This document shows, in pieces, positions 17,579 through 26,200 of a DNA stretch of 64,000 bases (position 1 is its first letter; every line of letters begins with the position of its first letter). The notes beneath the pieces were generated by a model that was given only the letters and a program-made list of their open reading frames with translations, did no database searches and was not told the origin of the DNA. Made by a program: the position numbers and the translations under genes. Source of the DNA: Acidimicrobiales bacterium (GTDB taxonomy: Bacteria > Actinomycetota > Acidimicrobiia > Acidimicrobiales > Aldehydirespiratoraceae). The DNA is taken from the NCBI GenBank assembly GCA_041394245.1, contig JAWKIR010000003.1:124001-188000 (forward strand). Reading direction: 5' to 3'.

Positions 17579-19230
17579 GCGGGCGCAGCGGCGGCCAGTG
17601 CGTGGTCGACAGCCTCGTCGCCCACGGCGTGACCACGACATTCGGCGTCCCCGGCGAGAGCTACCTCACCGTGCTCGACGCGCTGCACGACACCGACATC
17701 GGGTTCGTGATCTGCCGCCAGGAGGGTGGTGCGGCCTACATGGCCGAGGCGTGGGGAAAGCTCACGGGCACGCCGGGCGTCTGCCTGGTCACCCGCGGAC
17801 CAGGGGCGACCAACGCGTCCATCGGTGTCCACGCGGCGCAGCAGGCATCCACACCGATGGTTCTCCTCGTGGGTCAGGTGGCGACTCACGAGCAAGGGCG
17901 TGAGGCGTTCCAGGAAGTCGACTACCACCGGATGTTCGGCGGTCTGGCCAAGTGGGTGACCGAGATCCGCTCGGCCGACCACGTCGGTTCGGTCATGGCC
18001 GAGGCATTCCACCGGGCTCTGAGCGGGCGCCCCGGGCCTGTGGTCGTCGCATTGCCCGAAGACGTGCTGCAGGCGCGCACCGACGTCGCCGCGGCACCCC
18101 CACGACCGATCGACCCTCAAGAGCCGAGCGCCGACGACGTTGCCGCGATCGTCGCCTCTCTCGCTGCCGCGAAACGCCCGGTGATCCTGGCCGGAGGAGG
18201 CGCTTGGACCCACGACGCCCGACGCGAGCTCGTCCGCTTCGCCGAACGGTCCCGGATCCCGGTCGTGGCGGCCTTCCGGTTCCATGACCTCATGGACAAT
18301 CACAGCGAGTGCTACGCAGGCGAAGCCGGGGTCGCCATGCCGCCGGCCGTGAGGGAGACCCTCAGCCGCGCCGACTGCGTGCTGGGGCTCGGCGTGCGTT
18401 TCGGGGAGATGACCACTGCTGCCTGGAGCATCTGGCCGGTCCCCGACCCCGGCGTTCCGCTCATCCACGTCCATCCCGATCCGACGCAGTTCGGTCGCAT
18501 CCACACGCCCACGGTGGCGGTGCCGGCCCGGCCCGGCCCGATGCTGCGCGCACTCCTCGCCGCCGAGGTCGAACCGCACGACACCGGCTGGCGCCGGGAA
18601 AGGCGTGACGCGTTCGCGGCGACGCTCGAGTGCCCGCCCCAACCGGGCCCGCTCGACATGGGCGAGGTGATGGCGTGGCTTCGCGCCCACCTGCCGTCCG
18701 AGGTGGTGGTGACCAACGGCGCGGGGAACTTCACGGTCTGGCCCAACAAGTACATGCTCTACGGTCCCGACGCCCGGCTGCTGGCACCTCAGAGCGGTTC
18801 GATGGGCTACGGATTGCCTGCCGCGGTTGCCGCGAAGGTGGCGCATCCCGAGCGCACCGTCGTCTGCTTCGCCGGCGACGGCGACCTCCAGATGAACGTC
18901 CAGGAACTCGGGACCGCGCTCCAGGCCGACGCCCAGCCGATCGTGCTCGTGATCGACAACGGCACGTACGGCACCATCCGCATGCACCAGGAACGCAGCT
19001 TTCCCGGGCGCGTGGTCGGCACCGACCTCGTGAATCCCGACTTCGTGGAACTCGCCCGCGCCTATGGCTTCCATGCGGAACGGGTGGCGCAGACCGACGA
19101 GTTCCCGGCTGCGTTCCGACGCGCCGAGGCATCGCCGTCGGGCGCGCTGTTGCACCTGACCGTCGATCCGACACAGCTCACCCCGACCCAGTCCATCGCC
19201 CAGGCCCGGGCCCACGCCACCCGACTGTGA
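17575..19230 (+). CDS. thiamine pyrophosphate-dependent enzyme, acetolactate synthase large-subunit-like
   Basis: A 551-residue TPP enzyme. The catalytic Glu lies in FGVPGESYL, the central domain follows from about residue 190, and the TPP/Mg motif is GDGDLQMNVQELG ending in DNGTYG. The layout matches IlvB, but no small subunit follows and the position within a hyu-liv operon argues against branched-chain biosynthesis. It may decarboxylate or condense a 2-oxo acid produced in the pathway, as in oxalyl-CoA decarboxylase or glyoxylate carboligase relatives. GTG 17575 overlaps the hyuB stop. Confidence 0.82.
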   Translation: MSGRSGGQCVVDSLVAHGVTTTFGVPGESYLTVLDALHDTDIGFVICRQEGGAAYMAEAWGKLTGTPGVCLVTRGPGATNASIGVHAAQQASTPMVLLVGQVATHEQGREAFQEVDYHRMFGGLAKWVTEIRSADHVGSVMAEAFHRALSGRPGPVVVALPEDVLQARTDVAAAPPRPIDPQEPSADDVAAIVASLAAAKRPVILAGGGAWTHDARRELVRFAERSRIPVVAAFRFHDLMDNHSECYAGEAGVAMPPAVRETLSRADCVLGLGVRFGEMTTAAWSIWPVPDPGVPLIHVHPDPTQFGRIHTPTVAVPARPGPMLRALLAAEVEPHDTGWRRERRDAFAATLECPPQPGPLDMGEVMAWLRAHLPSEVVVTNGAGNFTVWPNKYMLYGPDARLLAPQSGSMGYGLPAAVAAKVAHPERTVVCFAGDGDLQMNVQELGTALQADAQPIVLVIDNGTYGTIRMHQERSFPGRVVGTDLVNPDFVELARAYGFHAERVAQTDEFPAAFRRAEASPSGALLHLTVDPTQLTPTQSIAQARAHATRL

Positions 19231-19262
19231 AGGTCGGCGTCGAACCGACGGGCGGCGGGCGC

Positions 19263-19268
19263 TATCAT
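19263..19268 (+). promoter_or_regulatory. -10 element TATCAT before livH
   Basis: TATCAT lies 9 nt before the livH ATG in the 47-nt gap after the TPP-enzyme gene. It would let the transporter genes be transcribed separately, with a very short or absent leader. No -35 match is evident. Confidence 0.35.
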
Positions 19269-19277
19269 CCGCGCCGC

Positions 19278-20552
19278 ATGTCGCGCACTCTGGTTGCTCT
19301 CTCGCTGCTCGTCGGGGTACTTCTCGCCTCCCCTGGTCTCGCGGCCGCGCAGGACGAACCTGCCGTCCCGACGCTCAGCGGCGTGCTCGTCGACGACGAC
19401 CAACCCGTCGAGGGCGCGACGATCGAGGTCCGTGAGATCGACGGCGAGTTCCGCGTCACCGTGGTCACGGCCCCGGACGGGAGCTGGCGGGTCGAACTGC
19501 CCGAACGGGGCGCCGTCTACGAGGTCGAACTCGACCTCTCGACCTTGCCGAACGACGTCGCGTTGAGTCCCGACGGCAACGCGGTCGCCACCCCGAGGAT
19601 CTCCCAACCGGGACAACAGCGAATCGTCAGCTTCCTGCTGGGCCCGGGCCTCGCCGGCGGCTCCTCGACCGGGGAGCAGTTGGCACAGTCGCTGGTCAAC
19701 GGCATGAAGTTCGGCCTGATCATCGCGATGAGTTCGATCGGACTGTCGCTGATCTTCGGCACGACGGGGCTCATCAACTTCGCCCACGGCGAGCTCGTCA
19801 CCTTCGGTGCAGCCCTGGCCTGGTGGCTCAACACGCAGACGATCGAGGCGACGTTGATCCTCGCAACCGTCATCGCCGTGATCGGGGGCGCCGCGCTCGG
19901 CGGAGTCGTCGAACTCGGGTTGATGCGTCCGTTGAGGAAGCGCTCGCTCGGCGCGTTCCAGTTCGTCGTCGTGACCATCGGCTGCTCACTCGTCGGCCGC
20001 CAGCTCATCCAGATCTGGATCGGCGAAGGCAACGAGAGCTATCGCGAGTACCAGATCCAGAAGCCGTGGGAGATCGGCCCGCTCGACCTGACCCCGCGCG
20101 ACGCATCGATCATGGGTGTCAGTCTCTTCGCACTGATCGGCGTGGCGACCGTCCTCCAGCTGACCCGGATGGGCAAGGCGATGAGGGCCGTGTCCGACAA
20201 CGCCGATCTCGCCGCGTCGTCGGGCATCGCGGTCGATCGCGTGATCCTCAGCGTGTGGATCGCCGGCAGCGGCCTCGCGGCGCTCGGCGGCGTGCTCTTC
20301 GGCTTGTCCGAAGTGGTCGAGTTCGACATGGGCTTCCGCTTCCTACTCCTGATCTTCGCCGCAGTGGTGCTCGGCGGGCTCGGGACGGCCTACGGCGCCA
20401 TGGCCGGGGGCGTCATGATCGGGCTCATCACCGAGGTGAGTACGGTGTGGGTCCGACCCGACCTCAAGTTCGTGTGGGCTCTGCTGGCACTGATCATCGT
20501 GCTGCTGCTGCGTCCCCAGGGCATTCTCGGCAGCAAGGAGCGGGTGGGCTGA
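19278..20552 (+). CDS. livH: branched-chain amino-acid-type ABC permease LivH with N-terminal secreted domain
   Basis: 424 residues. A signal peptide (1-24, ending LAAAQ) is followed by an extracytoplasmic domain at about 28-110 resembling the transthyretin/carboxypeptidase-regulatory fold (LSGVLVDDDQPVEGATIEV, then DGSWRVELPERGAVYEV). The eight-helix LivH permease starts near residue 135 and has the family block SLIFGTTGLINFAHGE and the coupling-helix region TRMGKAMRAVSDN. Ordinary LivH is about 290-310 residues and lacks the added domain. It is followed by livM at a TGATG overlap. Confidence 0.9.
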   Translation: MSRTLVALSLLVGVLLASPGLAAAQDEPAVPTLSGVLVDDDQPVEGATIEVREIDGEFRVTVVTAPDGSWRVELPERGAVYEVELDLSTLPNDVALSPDGNAVATPRISQPGQQRIVSFLLGPGLAGGSSTGEQLAQSLVNGMKFGLIIAMSSIGLSLIFGTTGLINFAHGELVTFGAALAWWLNTQTIEATLILATVIAVIGGAALGGVVELGLMRPLRKRSLGAFQFVVVTIGCSLVGRQLIQIWIGEGNESYREYQIQKPWEIGPLDLTPRDASIMGVSLFALIGVATVLQLTRMGKAMRAVSDNADLAASSGIAVDRVILSVWIAGSGLAALGGVLFGLSEVVEFDMGFRFLLLIFAAVVLGGLGTAYGAMAGGVMIGLITEVSTVWVRPDLKFVWALLALIIVLLLRPQGILGSKERVG

Positions 20553-21553
20553 TGGACGTCTTCACGATCCTGCTCGACGGCTTGCGTGCTGCAGTGGGCC
20601 CCAACGCCGCCATCTTCGCCTTCCTTGCCATGGGGCTCAACATCCACTACGGCTACACCGGCCTCAACAACTTCGGCCAGGTGGGTTTCATGATGGTCGG
20701 CGCCTACGGCACCTCCATCGCCGTGGTCACGTGGGGCTGGAGCCTGTGGCTCGGCATCCCCGTCGGACTGCTCGCCGCGGCCGGGTTCGCGCTCCTCCTC
20801 GGCATACCGACCCTGCGGCTCCGATCCGACTACTTCGCCATCACGACGATCGCCGCGGCCGAGATCATCCGGTTCCTCATCCGCTCCCCGGCCTCCACCG
20901 ACTTCACCGGCGGCCCGTTCGGCCTCCAGGGCGTGGCGGGTGCCTTCCGCGACCTTAACCCGTATCCGGAGACGTGGGAGATCCGCTGGCGCAACTTCAA
21001 CTTCTCGAACCCCGACCTGTGGCTGCTGACCGTCGCCTGGGTGTCGGTGGTCGTCATCACCATCGTGGTCGCCCGTATGACGAGCAGCCCGTGGGGCCGC
21101 GTGTTGCGCTCGATCCGAGAGGATGAGGACGCCGCTCGCAGCCTCGGGAAGAACGTGGTGAGCTACAAGATGCAGGCGCTCATCATCGGAGGGATGATCG
21201 GCGCGTTCGGCGGTGTCATCGACGTGCTCCAGACCGGCGGGGCCGTGCCCGAAGGATTCCGGGCCGAGACCACCTTCTTTGCCTACGCAGCCCTGATCCT
21301 CGGTGGCGCTGCCAGCCGACTCGGCCCGGTTGTCGGCTCGATGCTCTTCTGGTTCATGCGGATCGGGATCGAGAGCCTCGTGCGCGACGTCTCCGAACGC
21401 TCCTGGCCGCCCGACTTCCTCAGCGACTTCCTCGCTGGTCGCGAGGGTTTGATCTCCATCACCTGCATGGGTCTGATGCTGGTGGCGCTCATGGTGTATC
21501 GACCGCAAGGATTGCTCGGCAACCGCGAGGAGGTGGTGCTCGATGCCCGCTGA
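20552..21553 (+). CDS. livM: branched-chain amino-acid-type ABC permease LivM
   Basis: A 333-residue inner-membrane permease, second half of the translocation channel. Recognisable by LNIHYGYTGLNNFGQVGFMM, the mid-protein block LRLRSDYFAITTIAAAEI and the coupling segment SSPWGRVLRSIREDEDAARSLG. ATG 20552 overlaps the livH stop; its own 3' end overlaps livG by 11 nt. Together with LivH, LivG, LivF and the convergent binding protein it forms a complete importer. Confidence 0.93.
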   Translation: MDVFTILLDGLRAAVGPNAAIFAFLAMGLNIHYGYTGLNNFGQVGFMMVGAYGTSIAVVTWGWSLWLGIPVGLLAAAGFALLLGIPTLRLRSDYFAITTIAAAEIIRFLIRSPASTDFTGGPFGLQGVAGAFRDLNPYPETWEIRWRNFNFSNPDLWLLTVAWVSVVVITIVVARMTSSPWGRVLRSIREDEDAARSLGKNVVSYKMQALIIGGMIGAFGGVIDVLQTGGAVPEGFRAETTFFAYAALILGGAASRLGPVVGSMLFWFMRIGIESLVRDVSERSWPPDFLSDFLAGREGLISITCMGLMLVALMVYRPQGLLGNREEVVLDAR

Positions 21554-22363
21554 CCAGCTCGCCGCAGTCGCCCCCGAACCCGGAGTCGCCAAGCCCGACC
21601 CGCTGCTCGTCATCGACGGCGTGACCCGGCGCTTCGGTGGCCTCACCGCCGTCGATGTCGCCCACCTCGAGATCCCCCGCAATGCGATCACCGCGCTGAT
21701 CGGGCCCAACGGAGCCGGCAAGACCACCTTCTTCAACCTGCTCACCGGATTCGATTCCGCCGACGAAGGCTCCTGGTCCTTCGACGGGATTCCGCTGGCC
21801 GGGGTTGCGCCGTATCGCGTCGCCAAGCACGGCATGGTCCGCACGTTCCAGCTGACGAAGGCGCTCACCCGGCTGTCGGTTCTGGAGAACATGATGCTCG
21901 GCGCCGTCGACCACCCGGGTGAACGCGTCTCCCGAACGCTCATCCCACGCCTGTGGCGCCCCACCGAGGAACGTGTCCGTGAACGAGCCGAGGAGTTGCT
22001 CCAACGGTTCAACCTGACCCACATGCGCGACGAGTACGCGGGCACCCTCTCCGGAGGTCAGCGACGCCTCCTCGAGATGGCCCGAGCGATGATGACCGAC
22101 CCGACCCTGCTCATGCTCGACGAACCGATGGCCGGCGTGAACCCTGCCCTGGTGCAGTCGCTGCTGAGTCACATCACCGATCTGCGCGATCACGGCACCA
22201 CCGTCGTGTTCGTCGAACACGACATGGACGTGGTGATGGAGATCAGCGACTGGGTCGTCGTGCTCGCGCAGGGTTCGGTGATCGCCGAGGGCACCCCCGC
22301 CAGCATCGTCTCCAACGATCGCGTCATCGATGCCTACCTGGGCGACCCCACGGAGGAATCCTG

Positions 22364-22364
<1 letters not shown>
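21543..22364 (+). CDS. livG: ABC transporter ATP-binding protein LivG
   Basis: A 273-residue ATPase with Walker A GPNGAGKTTF, the LivG-specific RTFQLTKALTRLSVLENMM, signature LSGGQRRLLEMARAMM, Walker B LLMLDEPMAGVNP and switch His in VFVEHDMDVVM. It pairs with LivF to energise the LivHM channel. Its start is inside livM. The sequence before the domain (first 25 residues) is an Ala/Pro-rich extension. Confidence 0.94.
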
Positions 22365-23086
<722 letters not shown>

Positions 23087-23122
23087 GACGTCGACCGACG
23101 GCCACCTCCACCCCCACGCGAA

Positions 23123-23150
23123 GGGGCCCGGTGGCGAACCACCGGGCCCC
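23123..23150. terminator. bidirectional hairpin between livF and the binding protein
   Basis: A perfect 12-bp GC stem, GGGGCCCGGTGG, loop CGAA, CCACCGGGCCCC. No long T-run follows on either strand, which is normal for actinobacteria. It ends both convergent units. Confidence 0.85.
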
Positions 23151-23197
23151 CTAATCGTGTTCTGGGGGATTCGTTCAGCCGAAGCCGAACGGATCGA

Positions 23198-24523
23198 TCA
23201 GAAGTTCAGGTCGATGTCCTGGGAATCGACGGGAACGAGCACGCCGTCCTGGAACTGCGCGATGGCGTAGCGACCGAAGGTCGGGTCGCCACCGGCGTCG
23301 AGGTTGATCGGACCAGCCACACCGTCGTAGTCGATGCCTTCGCCGGCTTCGATCGCAGCAACGCAATCGGCATAGGTCGTGCAGTTGGTGTCGCCACCAT
23401 CGTCGTTGGTCACCTCGATCGCAGCGGCGATCAGGGCGTCACCGTCGGTGGTGCCTGCCTGGGCGTAGGCCAGCGCCAGGGTGATCACGCAGTCGTAGAC
23501 CTGACCGCCGTAGATGAGGTTGCCGTCGGTGAGCTCGGTGAGACGCGAGTTGAACTCCTGGCCACCGGAGGCACCGATGAGGGTGAGCCCGTCGATGACG
23601 TTGGGGTTGGCCTCGTCGATCGCGGCGTTGAGCGTGTTGAAGAAGATGCCGTCGGCGCCGTACATGGCGTCGGCCGGAACACCGGCTTCGAGCGCAGCCT
23701 TGATGATCGGGAAGGTCTCATCGAAACCGATGATCACGACGGCGTCGGCGCCGGCGTCGGCAACCTGGCCGACGACCGCATCGGACGCCACGTTCTCGGG
23801 ATCGTAGGTGACGATGGTGTTGGCGACGCCGAGACCGTCGAGCTCGCCGGCGACGAGGCCGGCAAGCGCGTTGCCGTAGTCGTCAGCGCGAGCCACGAGG
23901 GCCACGTTGGTCCGGCCGTCGGCGGAGACGACGTCGGCGATGATCGGCGACACGGCTTCGTCGGGCGGGACGGTGCGGAAGTAGTAGGCCGCGTTCTCCT
24001 GGCCGGTGAAGGCCGGCGACGTGTTGGAACCCGAGCACTGCGGGATCTTCGCGTCGAACAGGGTCTGGATGATGTCCTGCGACACGCCGGATGCCGCAGC
24101 ACCGACGATCGCGTTGGCACCCTCGCCCAGCAGGCGGGCAACGGTTTCCTGAGCGACTGCGCCATCGGTGCCGGAGTCGCCGTTGATGACGGTGACGTTG
24201 GCCCCGGCCGCAGCGAGGTCGGCCGCGGCGAGCGCCGCAGCCTCGGTCTGGGGCGGGCCGAGGAAGGCGAGACCGCCGGTCTCGGGAAGAACGGTGCCGA
24301 TGATCAGGCCTGCGCCGGTGTCGGTGCCGCTGTCAGTTCCGCTGTCGGTGCCACTGTCCGTGCCGCTGTCGGTGCCGCTGTCGGTGCCGCTGTCCGTGCC
24401 GCTGTCGGCACTGCTGTCGCCCGAGTCCGCGCTGTCGTCCTCGTCGTCACCGCAGGCTGCAGCGACGAGCGAGAACGAGAGCAGCACGGCAAGCAAAGTC
24501 AGGAGCTTGCGTGAAAGCTTCAT
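23198..24523 (-). CDS. branched-chain amino-acid-type ABC substrate-binding lipoprotein (LivJ-like)
   Basis: A 441-residue periplasmic-binding-protein type I lipoprotein: signal peptide with lipobox VAAAC (Cys24), an Asp/Ser/Thr/Gly linker (25-76) and the two-lobed domain beginning IIGTVLPETGGLAFLGP. ATG 24523 is preferred to an upstream in-frame ATG because that ATG lies within the Shine-Dalgarno sequence (GGAGGGG). It is transcribed toward livF from its own promoter and presumably feeds LivHMGF. The ligand is unknown; the neighbouring hydantoinase and TPP genes hint at a catabolic substrate. Confidence 0.9.
   Translation of the reverse strand: MKLSRKLLTLLAVLLSFSLVAAACGDDEDDSADSGDSSADSGTDSGTDSGTDSGTDSGTDSGTDSGTDTGAGLIIGTVLPETGGLAFLGPPQTEAAALAAADLAAAGANVTVINGDSGTDGAVAQETVARLLGEGANAIVGAAASGVSQDIIQTLFDAKIPQCSGSNTSPAFTGQENAAYYFRTVPPDEAVSPIIADVVSADGRTNVALVARADDYGNALAGLVAGELDGLGVANTIVTYDPENVASDAVVGQVADAGADAVVIIGFDETFPIIKAALEAGVPADAMYGADGIFFNTLNAAIDEANPNVIDGLTLIGASGGQEFNSRLTELTDGNLIYGGQVYDCVITLALAYAQAGTTDGDALIAAAIEVTNDDGGDTNCTTYADCVAAIEAGEGIDYDGVAGPINLDAGGDPTFGRYAIAQFQDGVLVPVDSQDIDLNF
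24311..24406 (-). repeat. eight 12-bp repeats encoding the DSGT linker
   Basis: Codons 40-71 of the binding protein are eight copies of Asp-Ser-Gly-Thr with slight silent drift. The repeat forms the flexible tether between the lipid anchor and the ligand domain. Confidence 0.85.
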
Positions 24524-24593
24524 TGTTGGATACCCCTCCATTGGGATCGTGCGCGGGAACGCGGCCCCGCGTGGCCGTTGTCGTTGATCGCAG

Positions 24594-24599
24594 AGTGTA
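24594..24599 (-). promoter_or_regulatory. -10 element TACACT for the LivJ-like gene
   Basis: TACACT, read on the minus strand, would start a leader of about 65 nt before the Shine-Dalgarno-bearing ATG. No -35 hexamer is convincing. Confidence 0.45.
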
Positions 24600-24650
24600 G
24601 GGGCCGATGGCGGCGGACGCGGTGCAGCAACCACGACACCACCACGGGAA

Positions 24651-24666
24651 GTGGTCGCGCGACCAC
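24651..24666. other. 16-nt perfect palindrome downstream of hemQ
   Basis: GTGGTCGCGCGACCAC is fully self-complementary and sits 8 nt beyond the hemQ stop and about 50 nt before the LivJ -10 element. It could be a regulator site for the binding-protein gene or part of a hemQ terminator; there is no loop and no T-run. Confidence 0.45.
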
Positions 24667-24673
24667 GATTGCT

Positions 24674-25351
24674 TCAGGCGGTGCGGGCCATGATCTCGTC
24701 GACCGGCCCGACCATCCCCGTGTAGAAGGGGCCGAACTCGGCGTAGACCGCCGACGCCGTGTCGTAGCGCATCGTGTAGACGGTGTCCTTCAGATCATCG
24801 AGCCGCACACCGAACAGGGTGACGCCCCACTCCCAGTCGTCGAGGCCCGTCGACGAGGTGATCAGCTGCACGATGCGACCGGCGAACTTTCGGCCGGAGG
24901 TTCCGTGCTCCATCATGAGCGCCTTGCGGTCGTCGTAGGGAAGCGTGTACCAGTTCTGGTCGACGTTGCGCCGCTTGGTCATCGGGTAGAAGCACCAGGC
25001 GTGCTTCCCCTCGGGCGGCAGCTCCGGATAGAGCCGCATGTTCGCCATTTCTTCCGGCAGGCCCTGGGCGTACTCGGACAACTCGGTGATCGACACGAAG
25101 CTGTCGATCACGAACAGCCCGGCTTTGACCAGACCGGTCTGGAGGTCGCGGAGGCGCCAACCATCGGCGTGGAGCGCCATGAAGCACAGCGACGCCTTGT
25201 GGCCGAGCACGGCGACGGTGACGACCTGGACCTCGTCGGCCTGCGCCGCCTTCACCGCGGCGATCACCGCGGCATCGTCGGTGTCGGGCGTGCGCTCACA
25301 GAAGAGATGGACGACAGCGACGCCCTGGGAAGTGGTGACCGGATCGAGCAT
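24674..25351 (-). CDS. hemQ: coproheme decarboxylase HemQ (chlorite dismutase family)
   Basis: A 225-residue enzyme that oxidatively decarboxylates coproheme III to heme b, the last step of the coproporphyrin-dependent route used by actinobacteria and firmicutes. Catalytic Tyr135 lies in NWYTLPYDDRKALM and the heme ligand His149 in MMEHGTSGRKF; GLDDWEWGVTLFG is also family-typical. ATG 25351 follows TAGACT (25359-25364) by 7 nt, a leaderless start. Other heme genes are not in the window. Confidence 0.92.
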   Translation of the reverse strand: MLDPVTTSQGVAVVHLFCERTPDTDDAAVIAAVKAAQADEVQVVTVAVLGHKASLCFMALHADGWRLRDLQTGLVKAGLFVIDSFVSITELSEYAQGLPEEMANMRLYPELPPEGKHAWCFYPMTKRRNVDQNWYTLPYDDRKALMMEHGTSGRKFAGRIVQLITSSTGLDDWEWGVTLFGVRLDDLKDTVYTMRYDTASAVYAEFGPFYTGMVGPVDEIMARTA

Positions 25352-25396
25352 GGTGTCGAGTCTAGGGAGCCCGTTCGCCGGAGCTAGCGTCGGCCC

Positions 25397-25420
25397 ATGA
25401 CGACGAGACGGACTTCGTGA
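25397..25420 (+). CDS. possible leaderless 7-codon upstream ORF
   Basis: ATG 25397 is 6 nt after TAGCGT (25385-25390), the same geometry as other leaderless starts here. It encodes only MTTRTS before TGA, and that TGA overlaps the GTG of the sulfotransferase (GTGA). It could deliver ribosomes to the downstream gene or regulate it. Alternatively it is chance. Confidence 0.4.
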   Translation: MTTRRTS

Positions 25421-26130
25421 AACGCATCCAGTGCTGGTCGGGGCCTCGCAACGTCTCGACCGCACTCATGTATTCATGGCGCCAGCGGGCCGACACGACG
25501 GTCGTCGACGAGCCGCTCTACGCCCACTATCTGAGCCGAGATGACCGCTCGCACCCTGGCGTCGCCGAGGTCCTGGCCAGCCAATCGACCGACCCCGACG
25601 AGGTGATCCGCGAGATCATCCTCGGCCCGTGCCCCACGCCGGTGCTCTACGTGAAGCAGATGGCCCACCATCTTCGGGGCGTCGACCGCTCGCATCTGCG
25701 CGAGACCGAGAACATCATCCTCACTCGCCATCCACGGGAGATGCTCGCTTCGCTGTCGATCCAACTCCCCGAGTGCGACCTGTCCGACACCGGGCTCCTC
25801 GAGTGCGTCGAGCTGCTCGACGCGGTGCTGGCCGAGGGTGGGCGACCGGTCGTCGTCGAGTCGCAGACCCTCCTGCGCGACCCCGAGCGCGTGCTCACGA
25901 AGGTCTGCCAACACGTCGGACTCGAGTTCGACCCGGCGATGCTGTCGTGGCCGGCCGGGCCCAAACCCGAGGATGGCGTGTGGGCACCGCACTGGTACGC
26001 CGGCGTCCATCGATCGACGTGCTTCGGTCCACCGTCCGCGACAGAGCGCTCCCTCCCGCCCCGCCAGCAGGCCGTTCTCGACACCGCACTGCCCCTCTAC
26101 GAACGCCTCACGACGTACGCAGTGGCCTGA
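25417..26130 (+). CDS. sulfotransferase family protein
   Basis: A 237-residue P-loop protein. The N-terminal WSGPRNVSTALMYSW is the PAPS 5'-phosphosulfate loop variant used by a bacterial sulfotransferase-like family, followed by the 3'-phosphate region ILTRHPREMLASLS. It would transfer sulfate from PAPS to an unknown hydroxyl or amine acceptor. GTG 25417 has no Shine-Dalgarno sequence and seems coupled to the 7-codon ORF upstream. Confidence 0.78.
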   Translation: MKRIQCWSGPRNVSTALMYSWRQRADTTVVDEPLYAHYLSRDDRSHPGVAEVLASQSTDPDEVIREIILGPCPTPVLYVKQMAHHLRGVDRSHLRETENIILTRHPREMLASLSIQLPECDLSDTGLLECVELLDAVLAEGGRPVVVESQTLLRDPERVLTKVCQHVGLEFDPAMLSWPAGPKPEDGVWAPHWYAGVHRSTCFGPPSATERSLPPRQQAVLDTALPLYERLTTYAVA

Positions 26131-26137
26131 TCGCCGG

Positions 26138-26143
26138 TAGCCT
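26138..26143 (+). promoter_or_regulatory. -10 element TAGCCT for the amino-acid binding protein
   Basis: TAGCCT in the 70-nt gap would give a leader of about 50 nt containing GGAGGAGA before ATG 26201. Confidence 0.4.
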
Positions 26144-26200
26144 TTCGCTTCAACTTCGAGGCGGGGAACAGTCCCGTCCGCTCCTGGAGGAGATCACACT

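Noticed and set aside
24311..24406. CRISPR-like short repeat array
   Set aside because: Units are 12 bp with no spacers and are in frame as a DSGT linker; the same applies to 26324-26443 and 35688-35822.
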